Shown one piece after another: positions 21,768 to 32,969 of a stretch of 64,000 nucleotides of DNA; the stretch's first letter is position 1, and each line of letters begins with the position of its first letter. A program made the position numbers and the translations under genes. Below the pieces are notes generated by a model that was not told the DNA's origin, made no database searches, and worked only from the letters and a program-made list of their open reading frames with translations. Location: the NCBI GenBank assembly GCA_030762935.1, contig CM060886.1:33527509-33591508 (forward strand), read 5' to 3'. Source of the stretch: Hymenopus coronatus. Taxonomy: Eukaryota; Arthropoda; Insecta; Mantodea; Hymenopodidae.

Positions 21768-22320
21768 AGACATGAACATTTCAGGAAAATTCCCACACTC
21801 CAATTACTCTTTCGAAAATCCTGATTTTCTTAAAAATGACTAACAAATTTGCTTAGTATATTTTATGGCAAAGAAAATGTAAGACATGTCTTGAATGTTC
21901 TAGGAATAGCCTCTTAAGACTTCATTATTCTGGATGACTTTTATATAACTTTTTTTATAACTGGTACACCTTAGAGATACATGAAACTTACTACACAAAA
22001 AAGTAGATCTCGTTAAAACATACACTTTATGTAATATACAGATTTGCTATAGAGTTAACCGTTACCGATGTATTCTGTGTTATTCGTTTCAGTTTTAAGT
22101 AAGAAGATATATTTGTTTTTCGTCTCTTTTGTTTACTCCTAGCCAGTAAAGAGAACCGAATTTCAATTGTTTCATATAACGACTGGCTTTTAAAAGATTT
22201 GACTATCGCTTTAGTCTAGTGTATTTCCTTATCTCTCTTCTATTTACAAGAAGCATGCACTAAGACCAGTTCTGATAATGTTTATTTCAATTAACATTAT
22301 GTACATAAAAGAATATTTTT
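21768..22320 (-). mobile_element. HINE-like repeat, copy 12 (variant B, both ends missing)
   Basis: Body blocks in minus order run from GACATGAACATTTCAGGAAA through TAGGAATAGCCTC and GTAGATCTCGTTAAAACATA to TTAACATTATGTACATAAAA. It is cut at 22320 by the hairpin end of copy 13. Confidence 0.7.
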
Positions 22321-22829
22321 TTTACTTTCTCTACACGTACTATATACATAGTGTATAGAGAAGGTATTGCACTTCACCCAAAAATTCGATTCCGAGATTT
22401 CACCGGAAATATATGTTTTAGGGCCCCCTGTATAAAAAAAAACATTTTCAGAAAAAGGTCCGTGTGTATATGTGTGTGCATCTATGGTAAAATATCGGTA
22501 AAATACTAAACTTGGTATTTAAGTTTAGTACCTTACAAGGATGCGAGACGAAGATTTTGAGAAAAATCCCCCCACCCCCAACTACCCTTTACATGGAACT
22601 TTTTCAAAAAAAACTTATTTTCTCAAAAATGGCTCTAACGATTTTGAATAAGATGGTGTATATCAAAGATATTTACTTGACAAATAAAATATATATCCTG
22701 AATTTTATGGGAATAGCCTCTGAAGATTACTTTACTATGGATGAATTTTACGGAATTTTGTAGAACTGCTAAACCGTAAGAGATGGACAAAAACTTACCA
22801 CACAAAAATGTAGGACACGTTAAAACACA
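22321..22829 (-). mobile_element. HINE-like repeat, copy 13 (variant A, 5' half missing)
   Basis: Intact hairpin end TTTACTTTCTCTACACGTAC and following blocks through TAAACCGTAAGAGATGGAC. The match stops after GTTAAAACACACGAACAG at about 22829. Confidence 0.8.
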
Positions 22830-24063
22830 CGAACAGTATATTTTTATTGTTTCCAATAGGCTCACAAAGAGATTCACTTCTATTTTCATTCAAATTTTGT
22901 TTCTCCACAAAAATGATACGCTGATTTCCTCTTCAATCCCAGTCAACACTTGTTGCTTATTTCCATTTAATATTCACAGACAGTTAATGATAGCATATGT
23001 TGTGTGTATATCGGAAACAAACCCAACAGTCAATGTTTTACTCATTTTTGTTTTTGATAGGTCACTTCGATATATTGAGCTATGCAATGCAACGAGTTTC
23101 TCATGAAAGTTGGCAACTTGTCACATATTCTGTTTTAAAAGCAATTCAAACATCACACACTCCCATTATTAGTGCAGGTAGGAAGAGGATGTTTCTGAGG
23201 ATGCCCTCCACAGCTGAGGACGAAACATCAAGTTTTAATAATTTTAATATTCGATCACGACCCACAGGCCCGGACATGTTATATTTTGTGAATAGTAAGA
23301 CTATTTATTTAGTATTGTAATTTAATTTTGTAAGATTGATATAACACTTTGGATTATTATCGCAGTTATCATCCTATTTTGAATAATCTCATTATATGGA
23401 ACCGAGAATTTTCAAATAAATACACGTTTCCATTCCAACAATATCTCAAAAATATTTGCCAATCTCTACTTTTCTAAAACAGTATAATAAAATAAAATTG
23501 TTGTGCACATTATGCATATCTTGAGATATTTTGGAAGAATCGTATATCATTTAATGTTTCTTGTGACGAGTCTCGGTCATATTTTGGAGTAAACCTGGTA
23601 AAATACTACATTTCATTAATTAGTATAATTTTAATACTCATTGATCCACAAGTGTTTAAAATCTACTTCTTGGCACCCTTGGACAATATGAATGCAGTAG
23701 CAGCAATAAAATAAATTTTATTGAAGGAACTTGTACAATTTTTCAAATTTTTGGGAGATTCCTTTATGGACAGTCAACAATTACTGCACTATTGAGAAGA
23801 AATTACAGAAAATCGTCATTTCTGCAATTACTAATGGCATAGAAATATTAGTGAATGCCTAGCAAGGATACAGGTCAGCTCAATAATCTTGTAAAATTCT
23901 TTCTCAGAGTTAGGCATACCAAAATATTAAAATTTCTTGATATGCTAAAAGCATTGCTACCAAGATGATATAATTTTCTCCTATTAATACTTTAAGGTTA
24001 ATAATTATCTTTTATGTCCCATGAACATTTTTCAGGGTTAAGGCGAATAAGAATGTGCTCTGA
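22830..24063. other. Unassigned AT-rich stretch with one hairpin
   Basis: At 23188-23229 GATGTTTC is followed, 26 bases later, by its exact inverse GAAACATC, enclosing CCTC...GAGG. Otherwise there are only short ORFs without recognisable domains. Confidence 0.4.
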
Positions 24064-24068
24064 TAGAG

Positions 24069-24449
24069 GGTGACCTGAAAAGTTTTTGACCTGACAGTGA
24101 AACCCAATTCATACTTTCAAAGTAGTTTTCTTTTTTTTCAACATAATCTCCTCCAATACCAATACATTTTGTCCAGCGGTGTTCCAATGCCACTATCCCC
24201 TCTCTGTAGTACTCCTCTGGAAGTGCTGCAAAGTACCCATTTACAGCCACAATTGCTTCTTCATTGGACGAAAAGCGCCTACCAGCGAGGAATTTCTTCA
24301 GTTTTGGAAAGAGATGGAAGTCCGAGGGAGCCAAATATGGAGAATAGGGTGGATATTCCAACACTTCATAGTTCAGATCTCTCAATTTCCCCATTGCCAA
24401 AACACTTTTGTGGGCAGGTATATTGTCCTTATGGAAAACATTTGTTTTC
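24069..24449 (-). pseudogene. Mariner transposase, C-terminal part
   Basis: The minus-strand frame reads KTNVFHKDNIPAHKSVLAMG (second catalytic D in HKDN). YPPYSPYLAPSDFHLFPKLK follows (third catalytic D in APSD, 34 residues after the second), then FSSNEEAIVAVNGYFAALPE and LEHRWTKCIGIGGDYVEK at the C-terminus. The DD34D spacing and the closing GDYVEK block identify a SETMAR/Mos1-type mariner. The SPDLAPSD block reads SPYLAPSD, a non-catalytic change. The frame enters the HINE-like repeat at 24450; its upstream half is at 31171-31950. Confidence 0.9.
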
Positions 24450-24515
24450 TTTTTACTTTCTCTATACGTTCTGTGTATATAGTGTATAGAGAAGGTATTA
24501 CACTCCAATAAAAAA
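24450..24515 (-). mobile_element. HINE-like repeat, copy 14: hairpin end
   Basis: TACTTTCTCTATACG, the palindrome and GAGAAGGTATTACACTCC, followed by the retrotransposon. It is inserted in a T-run of the mariner and continues at 30419. Confidence 0.85.
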
Positions 24516-24516
24516 A

Positions 24517-25301
24517 ACCCAGGGGCCTACTACGGTAGGTACGGGTTTGGCGCACCCGGGGGTTCCCGATCCGCTCACCGCCACTTCACCCTACCCATCG
24601 CCATTCACTGTTGCCACGTCTTTTGTTCTGCATTTGTTTCGTTTGTTTACTTTATCACCCTCTTCCTCTTCTAGGCTTATGGAACTTAGTAGTTTGTAAG
24701 GCATTAGCTTTATTAACTCCTGTCTCACCAGCAGGGATCTTTCACTATCCCCGTGGTTCCTGTGCCACGGTTCCAGCGCGGCTCCCAATTTGTGTGCTCT
24801 ACGGAGGTCCCAGGCTTGAAGGTTGGGTGCACCCTCCCCACTGCCCCTATGTGTAGCCTTAGGTGCGGAGCCCGTCCATACCGTCAAGTACATTCACGTA
24901 GCTTGTTAGTAAGCCCGGCCTGTGCTGGTGTCCCGACGACCGCGTTACGTCGTTGGGATAGTTTCACGGGCCGGACGTGTTACCGCTGACGTTGCCCCGG
25001 CGTAATCAACCACAAGTCCCCTGAATCCGTGCATATGTTCTGTCGCTGCACGGCCTAGAGCGGGGAGCCACAGGCGGTTATTCCTGTGGTAGGGGCTTAA
25101 AACCGGGGCGTGCATGGTGAACGGTATACGCATATGGACCAGCAGTGGTGTTTGGAGGGTAACCCTTGTGACGTAGGCCTTGAGTATCGGTCACGGGATG
25201 GTTCCCGTGACGGCACAGACCGTGGAGATTTTGTGTCTTTTCTCCTTTAACCCCCGGATGGCAGGCTGACGCCGACGGTTCCGGAAGGGTGTCTTTTCAA
25301 T
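24517..25301 (+). promoter_or_regulatory. 5' untranslated region of the retrotransposon
   Basis: A 785-bp GC-rich leader between the element's first base and ORF1. Such leaders usually hold an internal RNA polymerase II promoter, but I see no diagnostic motif. A perfect 7-bp hairpin, TCACGGG ATGGTT CCCGTGA, lies at 25191-25210. Minor ORFs here have no recognisable domain. Confidence 0.6.
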
Positions 25302-26442
25302 ATGTCAAACCGCGCACCACCTTATTTTGACCAGTTTATTGTTATGGCTATGTTGAACGAAACGAAGAAATTTTCTGACATAAGTCCATTCTACGTTCAA
25401 AGGGAAGTTGACAGGATCTGCGGCAAGGTTAAAAACGCGACAAGGCTGCGAGACGGTACGCTACTTGTAGAGGTCCACAATAAAGACCAATCAGACAAGC
25501 TACTTCGTGCTACTCTGTTGGGATCGTACAGCATCAAAGTTTACCCCCACAAGTCCAGGAACACCTGTAGAGGAGATGTGACCACCTCTAGCTTAGACGA
25601 CCTCTCCAATGAAGATATTGCCACCCATCTTTCAGAACAGCGAGTTTGTCAGGCGTACCGTCTACATGGTAAACGTGAGGGCAAGGAGTACCCATTGCGT
25701 ACGATCTTTCTCACGTTCAAGGGTACTAGTGTTCCGGAGTTCATATACTATGGTTACGAACGTGCTGCCGTCCGCCCGTATGTGCCGAACTCTATGCGGT
25801 GCTTCAAGTGCCAGCGCTTCGGGCATACCCAAGCCGCCTGTGCCCGACCCACAACCTGCGATCGTTGTGGTCTAGGGGCACACGTTGACACCGTCTGTAC
25901 GCGCGCACCGTGCTGTGTAAACTGTGAAGGCAGTCATCCGTCTAGCTCTCGACAGTGCCCCATGTACTTGGCAGGCAAAAGCATACAAGAAATACGTGTA
26001 AAGGAACATCTTACTTTGATGCTTTGAGCAGCTAAAGCCGGCCAACACCACAGGATACTCCTCAGACGTTCGCCGTAAGCTTGTTCACTCCGTCGGTTTA
26101 CAGACTGTACCTGTCGCGGATGCGTCGACGCAAACTGACTTGTGCGAAGCCGCTCCTTTACGTGCTCAATCATCTGCATCTCAGTGTACAACTTCTGATG
26201 CACAGCAGCAATCTCAGCCGTCGACTAACCCATGTGCTCCTAGTTCATCCTTCGCCGGAGATCGTTCCTGTCAACGCAGTAGACCGATGAGCCGAACCTC
26301 GGCAACGTCCCGCTCTCGTTCTGCGAACCGAAAGACTTCTTCTGACTCCCGACCACCAGTGGAGTCTGAGGAAGACACGGATTTTAGGTTAGTTGGAGCT
26401 AAATCTGCTAAGGTGAGAAAGAAAGAAATTACACCACCTTAA
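25302..26442 (+). pseudogene. ORF1, gag-like nucleic-acid-binding protein of the retrotransposon (frameshifted)
   Basis: The ATG at 25302 (MSNRAPPYFDQFIVMAMLNE) opens 241 residues to 26027. The N-terminal half resembles the RNA-binding region of I-type ORF1 proteins. Three zinc knuckles follow: CFKCQRFGHTQAAC, CDRCGLGAHVDTVC and CVNCEGSHPSSSRQC (about residues 167-222). The reading frame then shifts between about 26010 and 26068. The Ser/Gln/Pro-rich C-terminus (TVPVADASTQTDLCEAAPLR to VRKKEITPP) continues in another frame to a stop at 26442, 13 bases before ORF2. The protein coats the element RNA and helps bring it to the target. The frameshift makes this copy probably inactive. Confidence 0.85.
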
Positions 26443-26455
26443 TTTCTATCTCACC

Positions 26456-29400
26456 ATGGATATAATCCAGTGGAATGTCAATGGGATCAGGGCCCGTCTA
26501 CCAGACCTTCAACATATAATCAACAAGCATTCACCCTCAATCCTCTGTCTCCAAGAAACCCACTTACATCCCCACCATACCCTTCCACTTCCGTCATTTT
26601 CAATCCTTCAGACATGACTTTGTTGGTGGCCAACGTGCTTGCAACGGTGTTGTTACTCTCGTGGCTCCTACCATCCTTGCCAACAGTAATACACTCAACA
26701 CCCCGCTACAAGCGGTAGCTGTGCGCGTAACATTGCCTTCCATCTGCTTTTCTGTTTGCAATGTCTATTTGCCGCCGCACTATGTGATCTCAGACACTGA
26801 GCTTCGGGCATTGTTAGCACAAATTCCCCCGCCGCTGATCTTTTTGGGCGATGTCAATGCTTCCAATACTCTTTGGGGTTCTTCTGCTGACGATGCTCGA
26901 GGTACAATAATAGCAGACGTTTGCGACAGGTCTGGTTTATTACTCCTAAACTCCAGTGCACCCACATTCTTATCTTCTGCATATGGCACCCTATCCGCCC
27001 TAGATGTAACTTTCTGCAGCCCTGCTTTACTACCCTTCCTGGATTGGTCGGTATTTTCCGATCTTCACGGCAGTGATCATTTCCCCATTGACATTCGTTT
27101 TTCGGGACAATATCCCTTACCCACTCAACATCCCCGCTGGATTATCTCCAAAGCTGATTAGGAAAAGTTTTCCTCTCTGCTCAATCTCAATTCCGATGGC
27201 TGTACCTCCATAGAAGACATGGTGGAGTATTTTACTTGCTCGGTTTTGCTCGCCGCAGAATCCAGTATTCCTCGGAGCTCTTCTACCCCTCGGCGTATTC
27301 CAGTGCCGTGGTGGACCGAAGACTGCAACTTGGCATTAAAGGCACGTAAAAAAGCTCTTCGTATTTTCCACCTACACCCGACGGCGGAGAACTTTGTTGC
27401 TTTCAAACGCGCCCGGGCTAAGGCGCGCTATATCGTTCGTAATGCCAAACGGAATTCGTGGAAAGCATACGTCTCCTCGCTTTCTCGCAGGAGCTCCTCA
27501 CAGAGAGTGTGGACTTCGGTGCGCCGCATGACCGGCAACTGTCTCAGGACATACATCCCTGGCCTTACCGTTCACGGCTCCACCTTCACCAGCGAACGGG
27601 ATGTTGCCGACGCTCTAGCCACCTCCTTCGCTGCGACAAGTGCAACGGGCAATTACGACAGTGCATTTCTTCCCATTAAGGAAGCTGCTGAGAGATTTCG
27701 CCTTGATTTTACTAGTGACTGTAGTGAGCCGTACAATGCACCCTTCACCCTTGCGGAACTAACTCATGCTTTACACGCTGCGAGGGACTCTTCTCCTGGT
27801 CCCGATGATATTCACCGACAAATGTTGCTTCACCTCCCACCTGCAGCCGTTACATTCCTTCTGGACTTCTATAACCGCATTTGGCGCGAACAGGTTTTCC
27901 CGCATGTGTGGCGAGAGGGTGTTGTCATTCCTATCCCTCGTCCTGGCAAAGACCGGACCCTTCCATCCTCTTACCGGCCGATTTGCCTCACGAGCGTCGT
28001 TTGCAAGACCTTGGAACGCATGATCAGTATTCGGTTTACTTGGTGGTTGGAGGCGAACGAAGTGCTCTGTTCCGAGCAGTGCGGATTTCGTCGCGGTCAT
28101 TCAAGCGTTGATAACCTGGCGCGTATGGAAGCTTATGTACGGAATGCCTTCCTTCTGAAGCAGCAAGTCGTGAGTGTCTTCTTTGACCTCGAGAGGGCTT
28201 ACGACACTACTTGGCGATATGGTATTCTGCGTAATTTGCACAGTTGAGGGTTATGCGGCCATCTGGCCCTATTTATGTGCAACTTTCTCCAGCTGCACCG
28301 CTTTCGTGTCCGTATTGGCAATACTCTCTCGCGGGAGAAGATTCAGGAGAATGGTGTACCCCAAGGTTCCGTTCTTAGTGTCATGCTTTTTGCCGTGGCC
28401 ATCAACGGCATTACTAGCGTGATTCGGAGTGGGATATCATCGTCACTGTATGTGGATGACTTTGCGCTGTACTATCGCTCCTACAGCACTGAACATCTCG
28501 AACGACAACTCCAGCTCTCCATAAACTCCATCGCTGGTTGGGCGCTTCGCAATGGTTTTCGTTTTTCCCCTACGAAAACTCAGTGCATACACTTCCACCG
28601 TCTTCGCGGAGTACACTCTCCTCCTGACCTCCAATTGAACGATGTGCCACTGCCTTTCGTTCCGTCCTTGAAGTTCTTAGGTCTCCACCTAGACCGTGAA
28701 CTTTCTTGGGTACCCCACATCCGATACCTTCGTGCCTCCTGTGACCGATCGCTGCGGATCCTCAAACTGCTTTCTGGTGCGTCGTGGGGCGGCGATCGTT
28801 CAGTGATGCTGCGTTTGTACCCTGCACTCGTTCGCTCAAAACTGGACTACGGTTGTTTTATTTACGGCGCAGCGACCGCCTCTAAACTTCGCCTTTTAGA
28901 CACCGTTCATCGTATCGGTTTACGTCTTGCTACAGGAGCCTTCCGCACTAGTCGTGCGGAATGCTTGTATGCCGATGCTGATGAACCCCCACTGGCAGTG
29001 CGTCGCTCATTTTTACTTTGTTCGTATGCTGCTAAGTTGTCTGCGTACCCCCGCCATCCTTGTTTTAACCCTGTGTTACGCCCGGATTATTCACACCGCT
29101 ATCTGAGGAACGCCACTGCTTCACGCCCCTGTGGTATTCGGTTTCGTGAACTGCTCTCCGATAGGGGTCTCAGATTGCCTCCTGTGGAGCGTGTTTTTGG
29201 TTATCCGGAACCTGCTTGGCAACTGAGGCGTCCCAGTTTCGACCTGACCCTCTCCAACCTTGTGAAACGTTCGACCGCTCCGGAGGTATTTCAGCGACTG
29301 TTTTACGAACTTTTAAGCAATTACCGGGCATATGCACCGGTATTCACTGACGGTTCCCAGCTGGCAGGAGCTACAGGTTGTGCCTTTTATTTCAATGGAG

Positions 29401-30143
29401 TAACACATAATCATCGACTTGCGGACGCCAGTTCTGTATTCACCGCCGAACTGTACGCTATCTTTTACTTTCTAGATTTTATCTCGCTTTTAGCACCTGG
29501 TAGTTTTCTTGTTTGCAGCGATTCCTTGAGTGCCCTACAGGCTCTGCAGCAGTATACTGGCTCCTCATCACTCGTTATGCGCATTCAATCTCGCCTTTCT
29601 GAATTGATTGCTTGCAGCTACCAGTACATCTTCACGTGGGTTCCAGGTCATGTCGGTATTGCAGGTAATGAGGTAGCGGATAGGTCTGCCAAGGCTGTCT
29701 GCTCCTTGCAGGATTATTCGGAAGCGGCTATGCCCTCAGGGGATGCTTCACGTTATTTTCGCAGGTCTCTTCTTTTAGCTTGGCAGCAATCTTGGCAAAA
29801 CTTAGCAGGTACACAGCTTCGCACACTCAAAGACACTGTACAGCCACGGCTCATATCTTGCCAGCCAAACCGGCGACGCGAGGTTATCCTTACGCGTCTG
29901 CGTATCGGTCACACGCGGCTAACACATGGCTACCTTCTACGCGCTGAGCCAGCTCCTATATGTCAGTCCTGCGATGTTCGTCTGTCTGTGGCACATGTGT
30001 TGCTTGATTGTCCGAAATTTCATCGTGAACGGCAATCTATCGGCCTGGGTACCTCCTTACCTGCCATTTTATGCGACGACGCCAATTCCGTCGATATGAT
30101 GCTACGCTTTGTTGCCTCTATTGGCCTCAGCAAAGACATCTGA
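26456..30143 (+). pseudogene. ORF2 polyprotein: AP endonuclease, reverse transcriptase, RNase H (three lesions)
   Basis: The start MDIIQWNVNGIRARLPDLQ at 26456 is the first endonuclease block. LFLGDVNAS and SDHFPIDI (to about 27100) complete the apurinic-like endonuclease. RT runs from about 27750: PGPDDIHRQML, YRPICLTSVVCKTLERM, FFDLERAYDTTW, GVPQGSVLS, and catalytic YVDD at 28449-28460. RNase H (29339-29700) retains its acidic residues and histidine: VFTDGS, AELYAI, CSDSLSA, VPGHVGIAGNEVAD. A C-terminal CQSCDVRLSVAHVLLDC zinc motif follows. Lesions: a frameshift near 26600, TAG at 27159-27161 and TGA at 28245-28247, the last two in an otherwise continuous frame. It would nick the target and reverse-transcribe element RNA. 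All visible catalytic residues survive. Confidence 0.92.
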
Positions 30144-30418
30144 CCTGTTACATGCGTGTGTGCAATTTTAGCCTTTTTAACTTTTTAGACTCTGACTTTT
30201 ACCATATGGGACCACTTTTTGTGTGTGTGTTTTTAGTTTTTTAACCATTTAGCCTTGGTTTTATCACCCGGGCCTTTTTTCGTGTGTGCCTTTGTAAGGG
30301 TTTTTAGCACATTTTAACTTTTCTTCTCTAGATTTGTTTTTAATGTGTTTTTCTTTTTCTTAACTTCGGGCCCAAATGACCTAGTTGTCGACGGGCCCTT
30401 AAACACTACACACTCACT
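30144..30418 (+). other. 3' untranslated region of the retrotransposon
   Basis: T-rich, ending with a hairpin-capable pair of CGGGCCC repeats (30367-30374 and 30393-30398) enclosing GACCTAGTTGTCGAC, then CTTAAACACTACACACTCAC. In non-LTR elements the 3' structure is usually what the RT recognises; that role is inferred here. Confidence 0.6.
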
Positions 30419-31170
30419 CACTCCACTAAAAAATTCGATACCGAGATTTCACCGGAAATATATGTTTTAGGGTCCCCTGTATCCTAAAAAAGGTATTTTC
30501 AGAAAAAGGTCCGTGTGTCAGTGTGTCCGTGGTATTTAAGTTTAGTATCTCCCAGGGATGCGACATGAAAATTTTGAGAAAAATCCCCCCACCCCAAACT
30601 ACCCTTTACATAGAACTTTTTTCGAAAATTGTAATTTTCTAAAAAATGGCTGTAACGATTTTGATTAAAATATCATATATTTAACATATTTACCTGACAA
30701 AATGTATATCTTGAATTTTCTGGGAATAGCCTCTGAAGACTACTTTATTCTGGGTCAATTTTAAAGAATTTTGCATAACTGCTAAACCGTAAGAGATGGA
30801 CAAAAACTTACCACACAAAAAATGTAGAGCACTTTAAAACACACAATTTATGTTATGTACATTTTTTTCGTGGAGGTGATTGTTTTTTTAGATATTCCTT
30901 GTTTTTGGTTTCAGCTATAAAAACTTATACTTTTCTCATACAGGATTTTGTGAACTCGTGTCCATACACACAAAGGAACTTCAGTAACATAGCAACCAGT
31001 TTTTGATTATCACTTTAACCTATGTTACTCCCTTATTTCGCTTCTACTTACAGGGAAGCAAGTAATAAGACTATTTCTGCTATTTAGCATGAAGTAAATA
31101 GAAGCATAAAATTTTTAACAATTTCTTACACAGATGTAGAGAAAGTCATGTGAATGGAACACATCAGATT
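30419..31170 (-). mobile_element. HINE-like repeat, copy 14: body and 5' end
   Basis: Resumes with AAAAATTCGATACCGAGATT after the target duplication. It contains the GTGTGTCAGTGTGTCCGTGG core and ends TGAATGGAACACATCAGATT at 31170, where mariner sequence returns. With 24450-24515 it is a complete variant-A copy. Confidence 0.9.
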
Positions 31171-31950
31171 TTTTAACCTGGGTCTGTTTTCACGAATGCT
31201 TGCACTCAGTTTGGTTAGAAGTTGAAAGTAGTATTCTCCAGTAATGGTTTTACCTTTTTCGAGATAGTCAATAAAAAGCAATCCGTTGACCTCCCAAAAC
31301 ACTGGCACCATGATCTTTCCCGGCGTTGGCACCATCCTCGCCTTCCTTTGAGCTGAAGAACCAGCTTCTGTCCACTGCCTCGTCTGCTGCTTGGTTTCTG
31401 GTGTGTAGTGGTGAATCCATGTTTCATACATTGTGACGTATCGGTGCAAAACGTCACTTCTGTTCTTCTGAAAACGTGCCAAGTACTTTTAAGAAAGTGT
31501 CGTGCGAATGCGTTTGTTATCCACAGTGAGAAAACGTGCCGCCACCCATCTTGCGCAAAGCCTTTTCATGTTTAATTCCTGATGCAAGATATGACCAATA
31601 CGTTCCTCTGAAATTCCAAGAGCATTAGCAATTTCACGCACCTTTGTACGCCGATCTTCCAAAATCACGTCATGCACTTTTTCAATGACTTCCAACGTGG
31701 TTACAGATTCTGGACGTCCTTCGCGTGGATAGTCTTGGACGCTTTCACGTCCACGTTTAAAGTCGGCCGCCCATTTCTTCACAGTGGAAACTAAAGGTGA
31801 AGAGTCACCATACACATTTACAATCCGCAAATAAATTTCTGTAAGTGTTAAACCTTTTTTTACGAAGAATTTTATCACAGCACGATACTCGAATTTCTCC
31901 ATTTTCAAAGCAGTGCGCACTTCCACTGTTTCACAACTGCCTACAGCCAA
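31171..31950 (-). pseudogene. Mariner transposase, N-terminal and middle part
   Basis: The minus-strand frame from about 31918 reads MEKFEYRAVIKFFVKKGLTL (first HTH), then EGRPESVTTLEVIEKVHDVI and ISEERIGHILHQELNMKRLC (second HTH). ARFLTVDNKRIRTTLS ends in a stop at about 31489. The frame continues with ARFQKNRSDVLHRYVTMYETWIHHYTPETK and GKTITGEYYFQLLTKL. The MDETW motif reads MYETW here, so the first catalytic aspartate is lost. The protein breaks at ENRPRLKN, where the HINE-like repeat is inserted; the rest is at 24069-24449. Non-functional. Confidence 0.9.
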
Positions 31951-32072
31951 CTATTGCCTGGAATGACTTGTAATTTTATATATGGTGAACATGTATACAT
32001 GTGTACCAACGTAAGTACAGATCTTGCCGCGATCTCTGGGTGAGGCCGAGAACTTTTCAGACCACCTTCGTA

Positions 32073-32969
32073 ATTTATCTCGTCTGCAACTGTTCATTAC
32101 TTTTTACATTTATCATACTTGTTTTAATTATAAAGTTTCTTAAATGAGGACCTCCGTAAAATATGGCTCTTCATGGCTCTTATTAATTAAACCACTACTG
32201 GACACTCTTCCTTCTTGATTGAAAGGGAAAACTTTTCCATTAAAGGGTACTCTGAGTTGGACGGACTTTCTACTATGCTTAAGTATACAAATGCTGTATT
32301 TGTGAAGAAGTTTGATTTCAAGTCAAGCAACAAAAAACGGATAAAGTTATTCACACTCAACTTTGTTTAAAGCATTAACAACGGAATGTCTTCATATATC
32401 TTGTACTTTCATAGCAGTTTGATTAAACCATATTTAAAATGGTTTCCGAGTGACAGTATCACAAATATTCAGCAGGTGTATTGATCTCTGAATCAGAATT
32501 CTTTGGAAATAGTTTCACATTTCCTTGCTGCCGAGTTTATTAGATATTTGCTATCCAAAATTCAAGTCACTTATAACTCGGGAAAGTATGCTAAAATGGA
32601 GCCTATTAACAGAATGTGCAAGTGTGACGAGTCAGAAAAAAGTCAGGACACCGGCCTTTGAATTGTTTCATACTGAAGAAGAGCAATACCTAACGGTTAT
32701 AAAATGCGCTTGCAGCATTATATCTATATAACACAATTGGTGACGGTTTACATTGTTTGAGTCCATATCCATATACGGCACTTATAACTTTGCATTTATC
32801 GAGTCTAAAATAATTCTCAAACTATTATGAACTTAACTAGAAGACATTTAAATAGTACAGCATACAAATGTTTGTTATGTGTAATGAACGGTGTCATTAA
32901 TCATCAACAAAAAATGTTCAAATTTAATCAGGGTAAGCGCTTTCAACACTTAATAAATATAAGTATGCT
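32073..32969. other. Unassigned AT-rich stretch
   Basis: ORF 32525-32731 (68 aa) has no recognisable domain. Nothing else is seen. Confidence 0.45.

Larger units (their letters stand above)
24516..30418 (+). mobile_element. I-group non-LTR retrotransposon, essentially full length
   Basis: About 5.9 kb, GC-richer than its surroundings: a 5'UTR, gag-like ORF1 with zinc knuckles, and ORF2 with endonuclease, reverse transcriptase, RNase H and a C-terminal CCHC. It is flanked by CACTCCAATAAAAAA (24501-24515) and CACTCCACTAAAAAA (30419-30433), a 15-bp target duplication with one mismatch. The target lies inside the HINE-like repeat's CACTCCACCAAAAAATTCG block. It ends without a poly(A) tail (ACACTACACACTCACTCA). 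ORF2 with RNase H points to the I superfamily (I/Nimb/R1-like); the exact clade is not fixed. Few lesions suggest this is the youngest layer. Confidence 0.9.
24066..32070 (-). mobile_element. Mariner (DD34D) transposon, complete ends, split by nested insertions
   Basis: The ends form imperfect inverted repeats: GGGTGACCTGAAAAGTTTTT at about 24068 versus AGGTGGTCTGAAAAGTTCTC read inward from 32067. TA lies just outside both (24064-24065 and 32071-32072). Removing the insertion 24450-31170 leaves 24066-24449 plus 31171-32070, about 1,284 bp, the normal size of a full-length mariner. Its transposase reads on the minus strand and also rejoins across the insertion. It is the oldest layer of the nest. 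Confidence 0.9.

Noticed and set aside
24097..24511. Plus-strand ORFs of 110-130 aa
   Set aside because: Antisense of the mariner transposase C-terminus.
27771..28100. 109-aa minus-strand ORF within the LINE
   Set aside because: Opposite strand of the well-conserved RT coding region; no domain.
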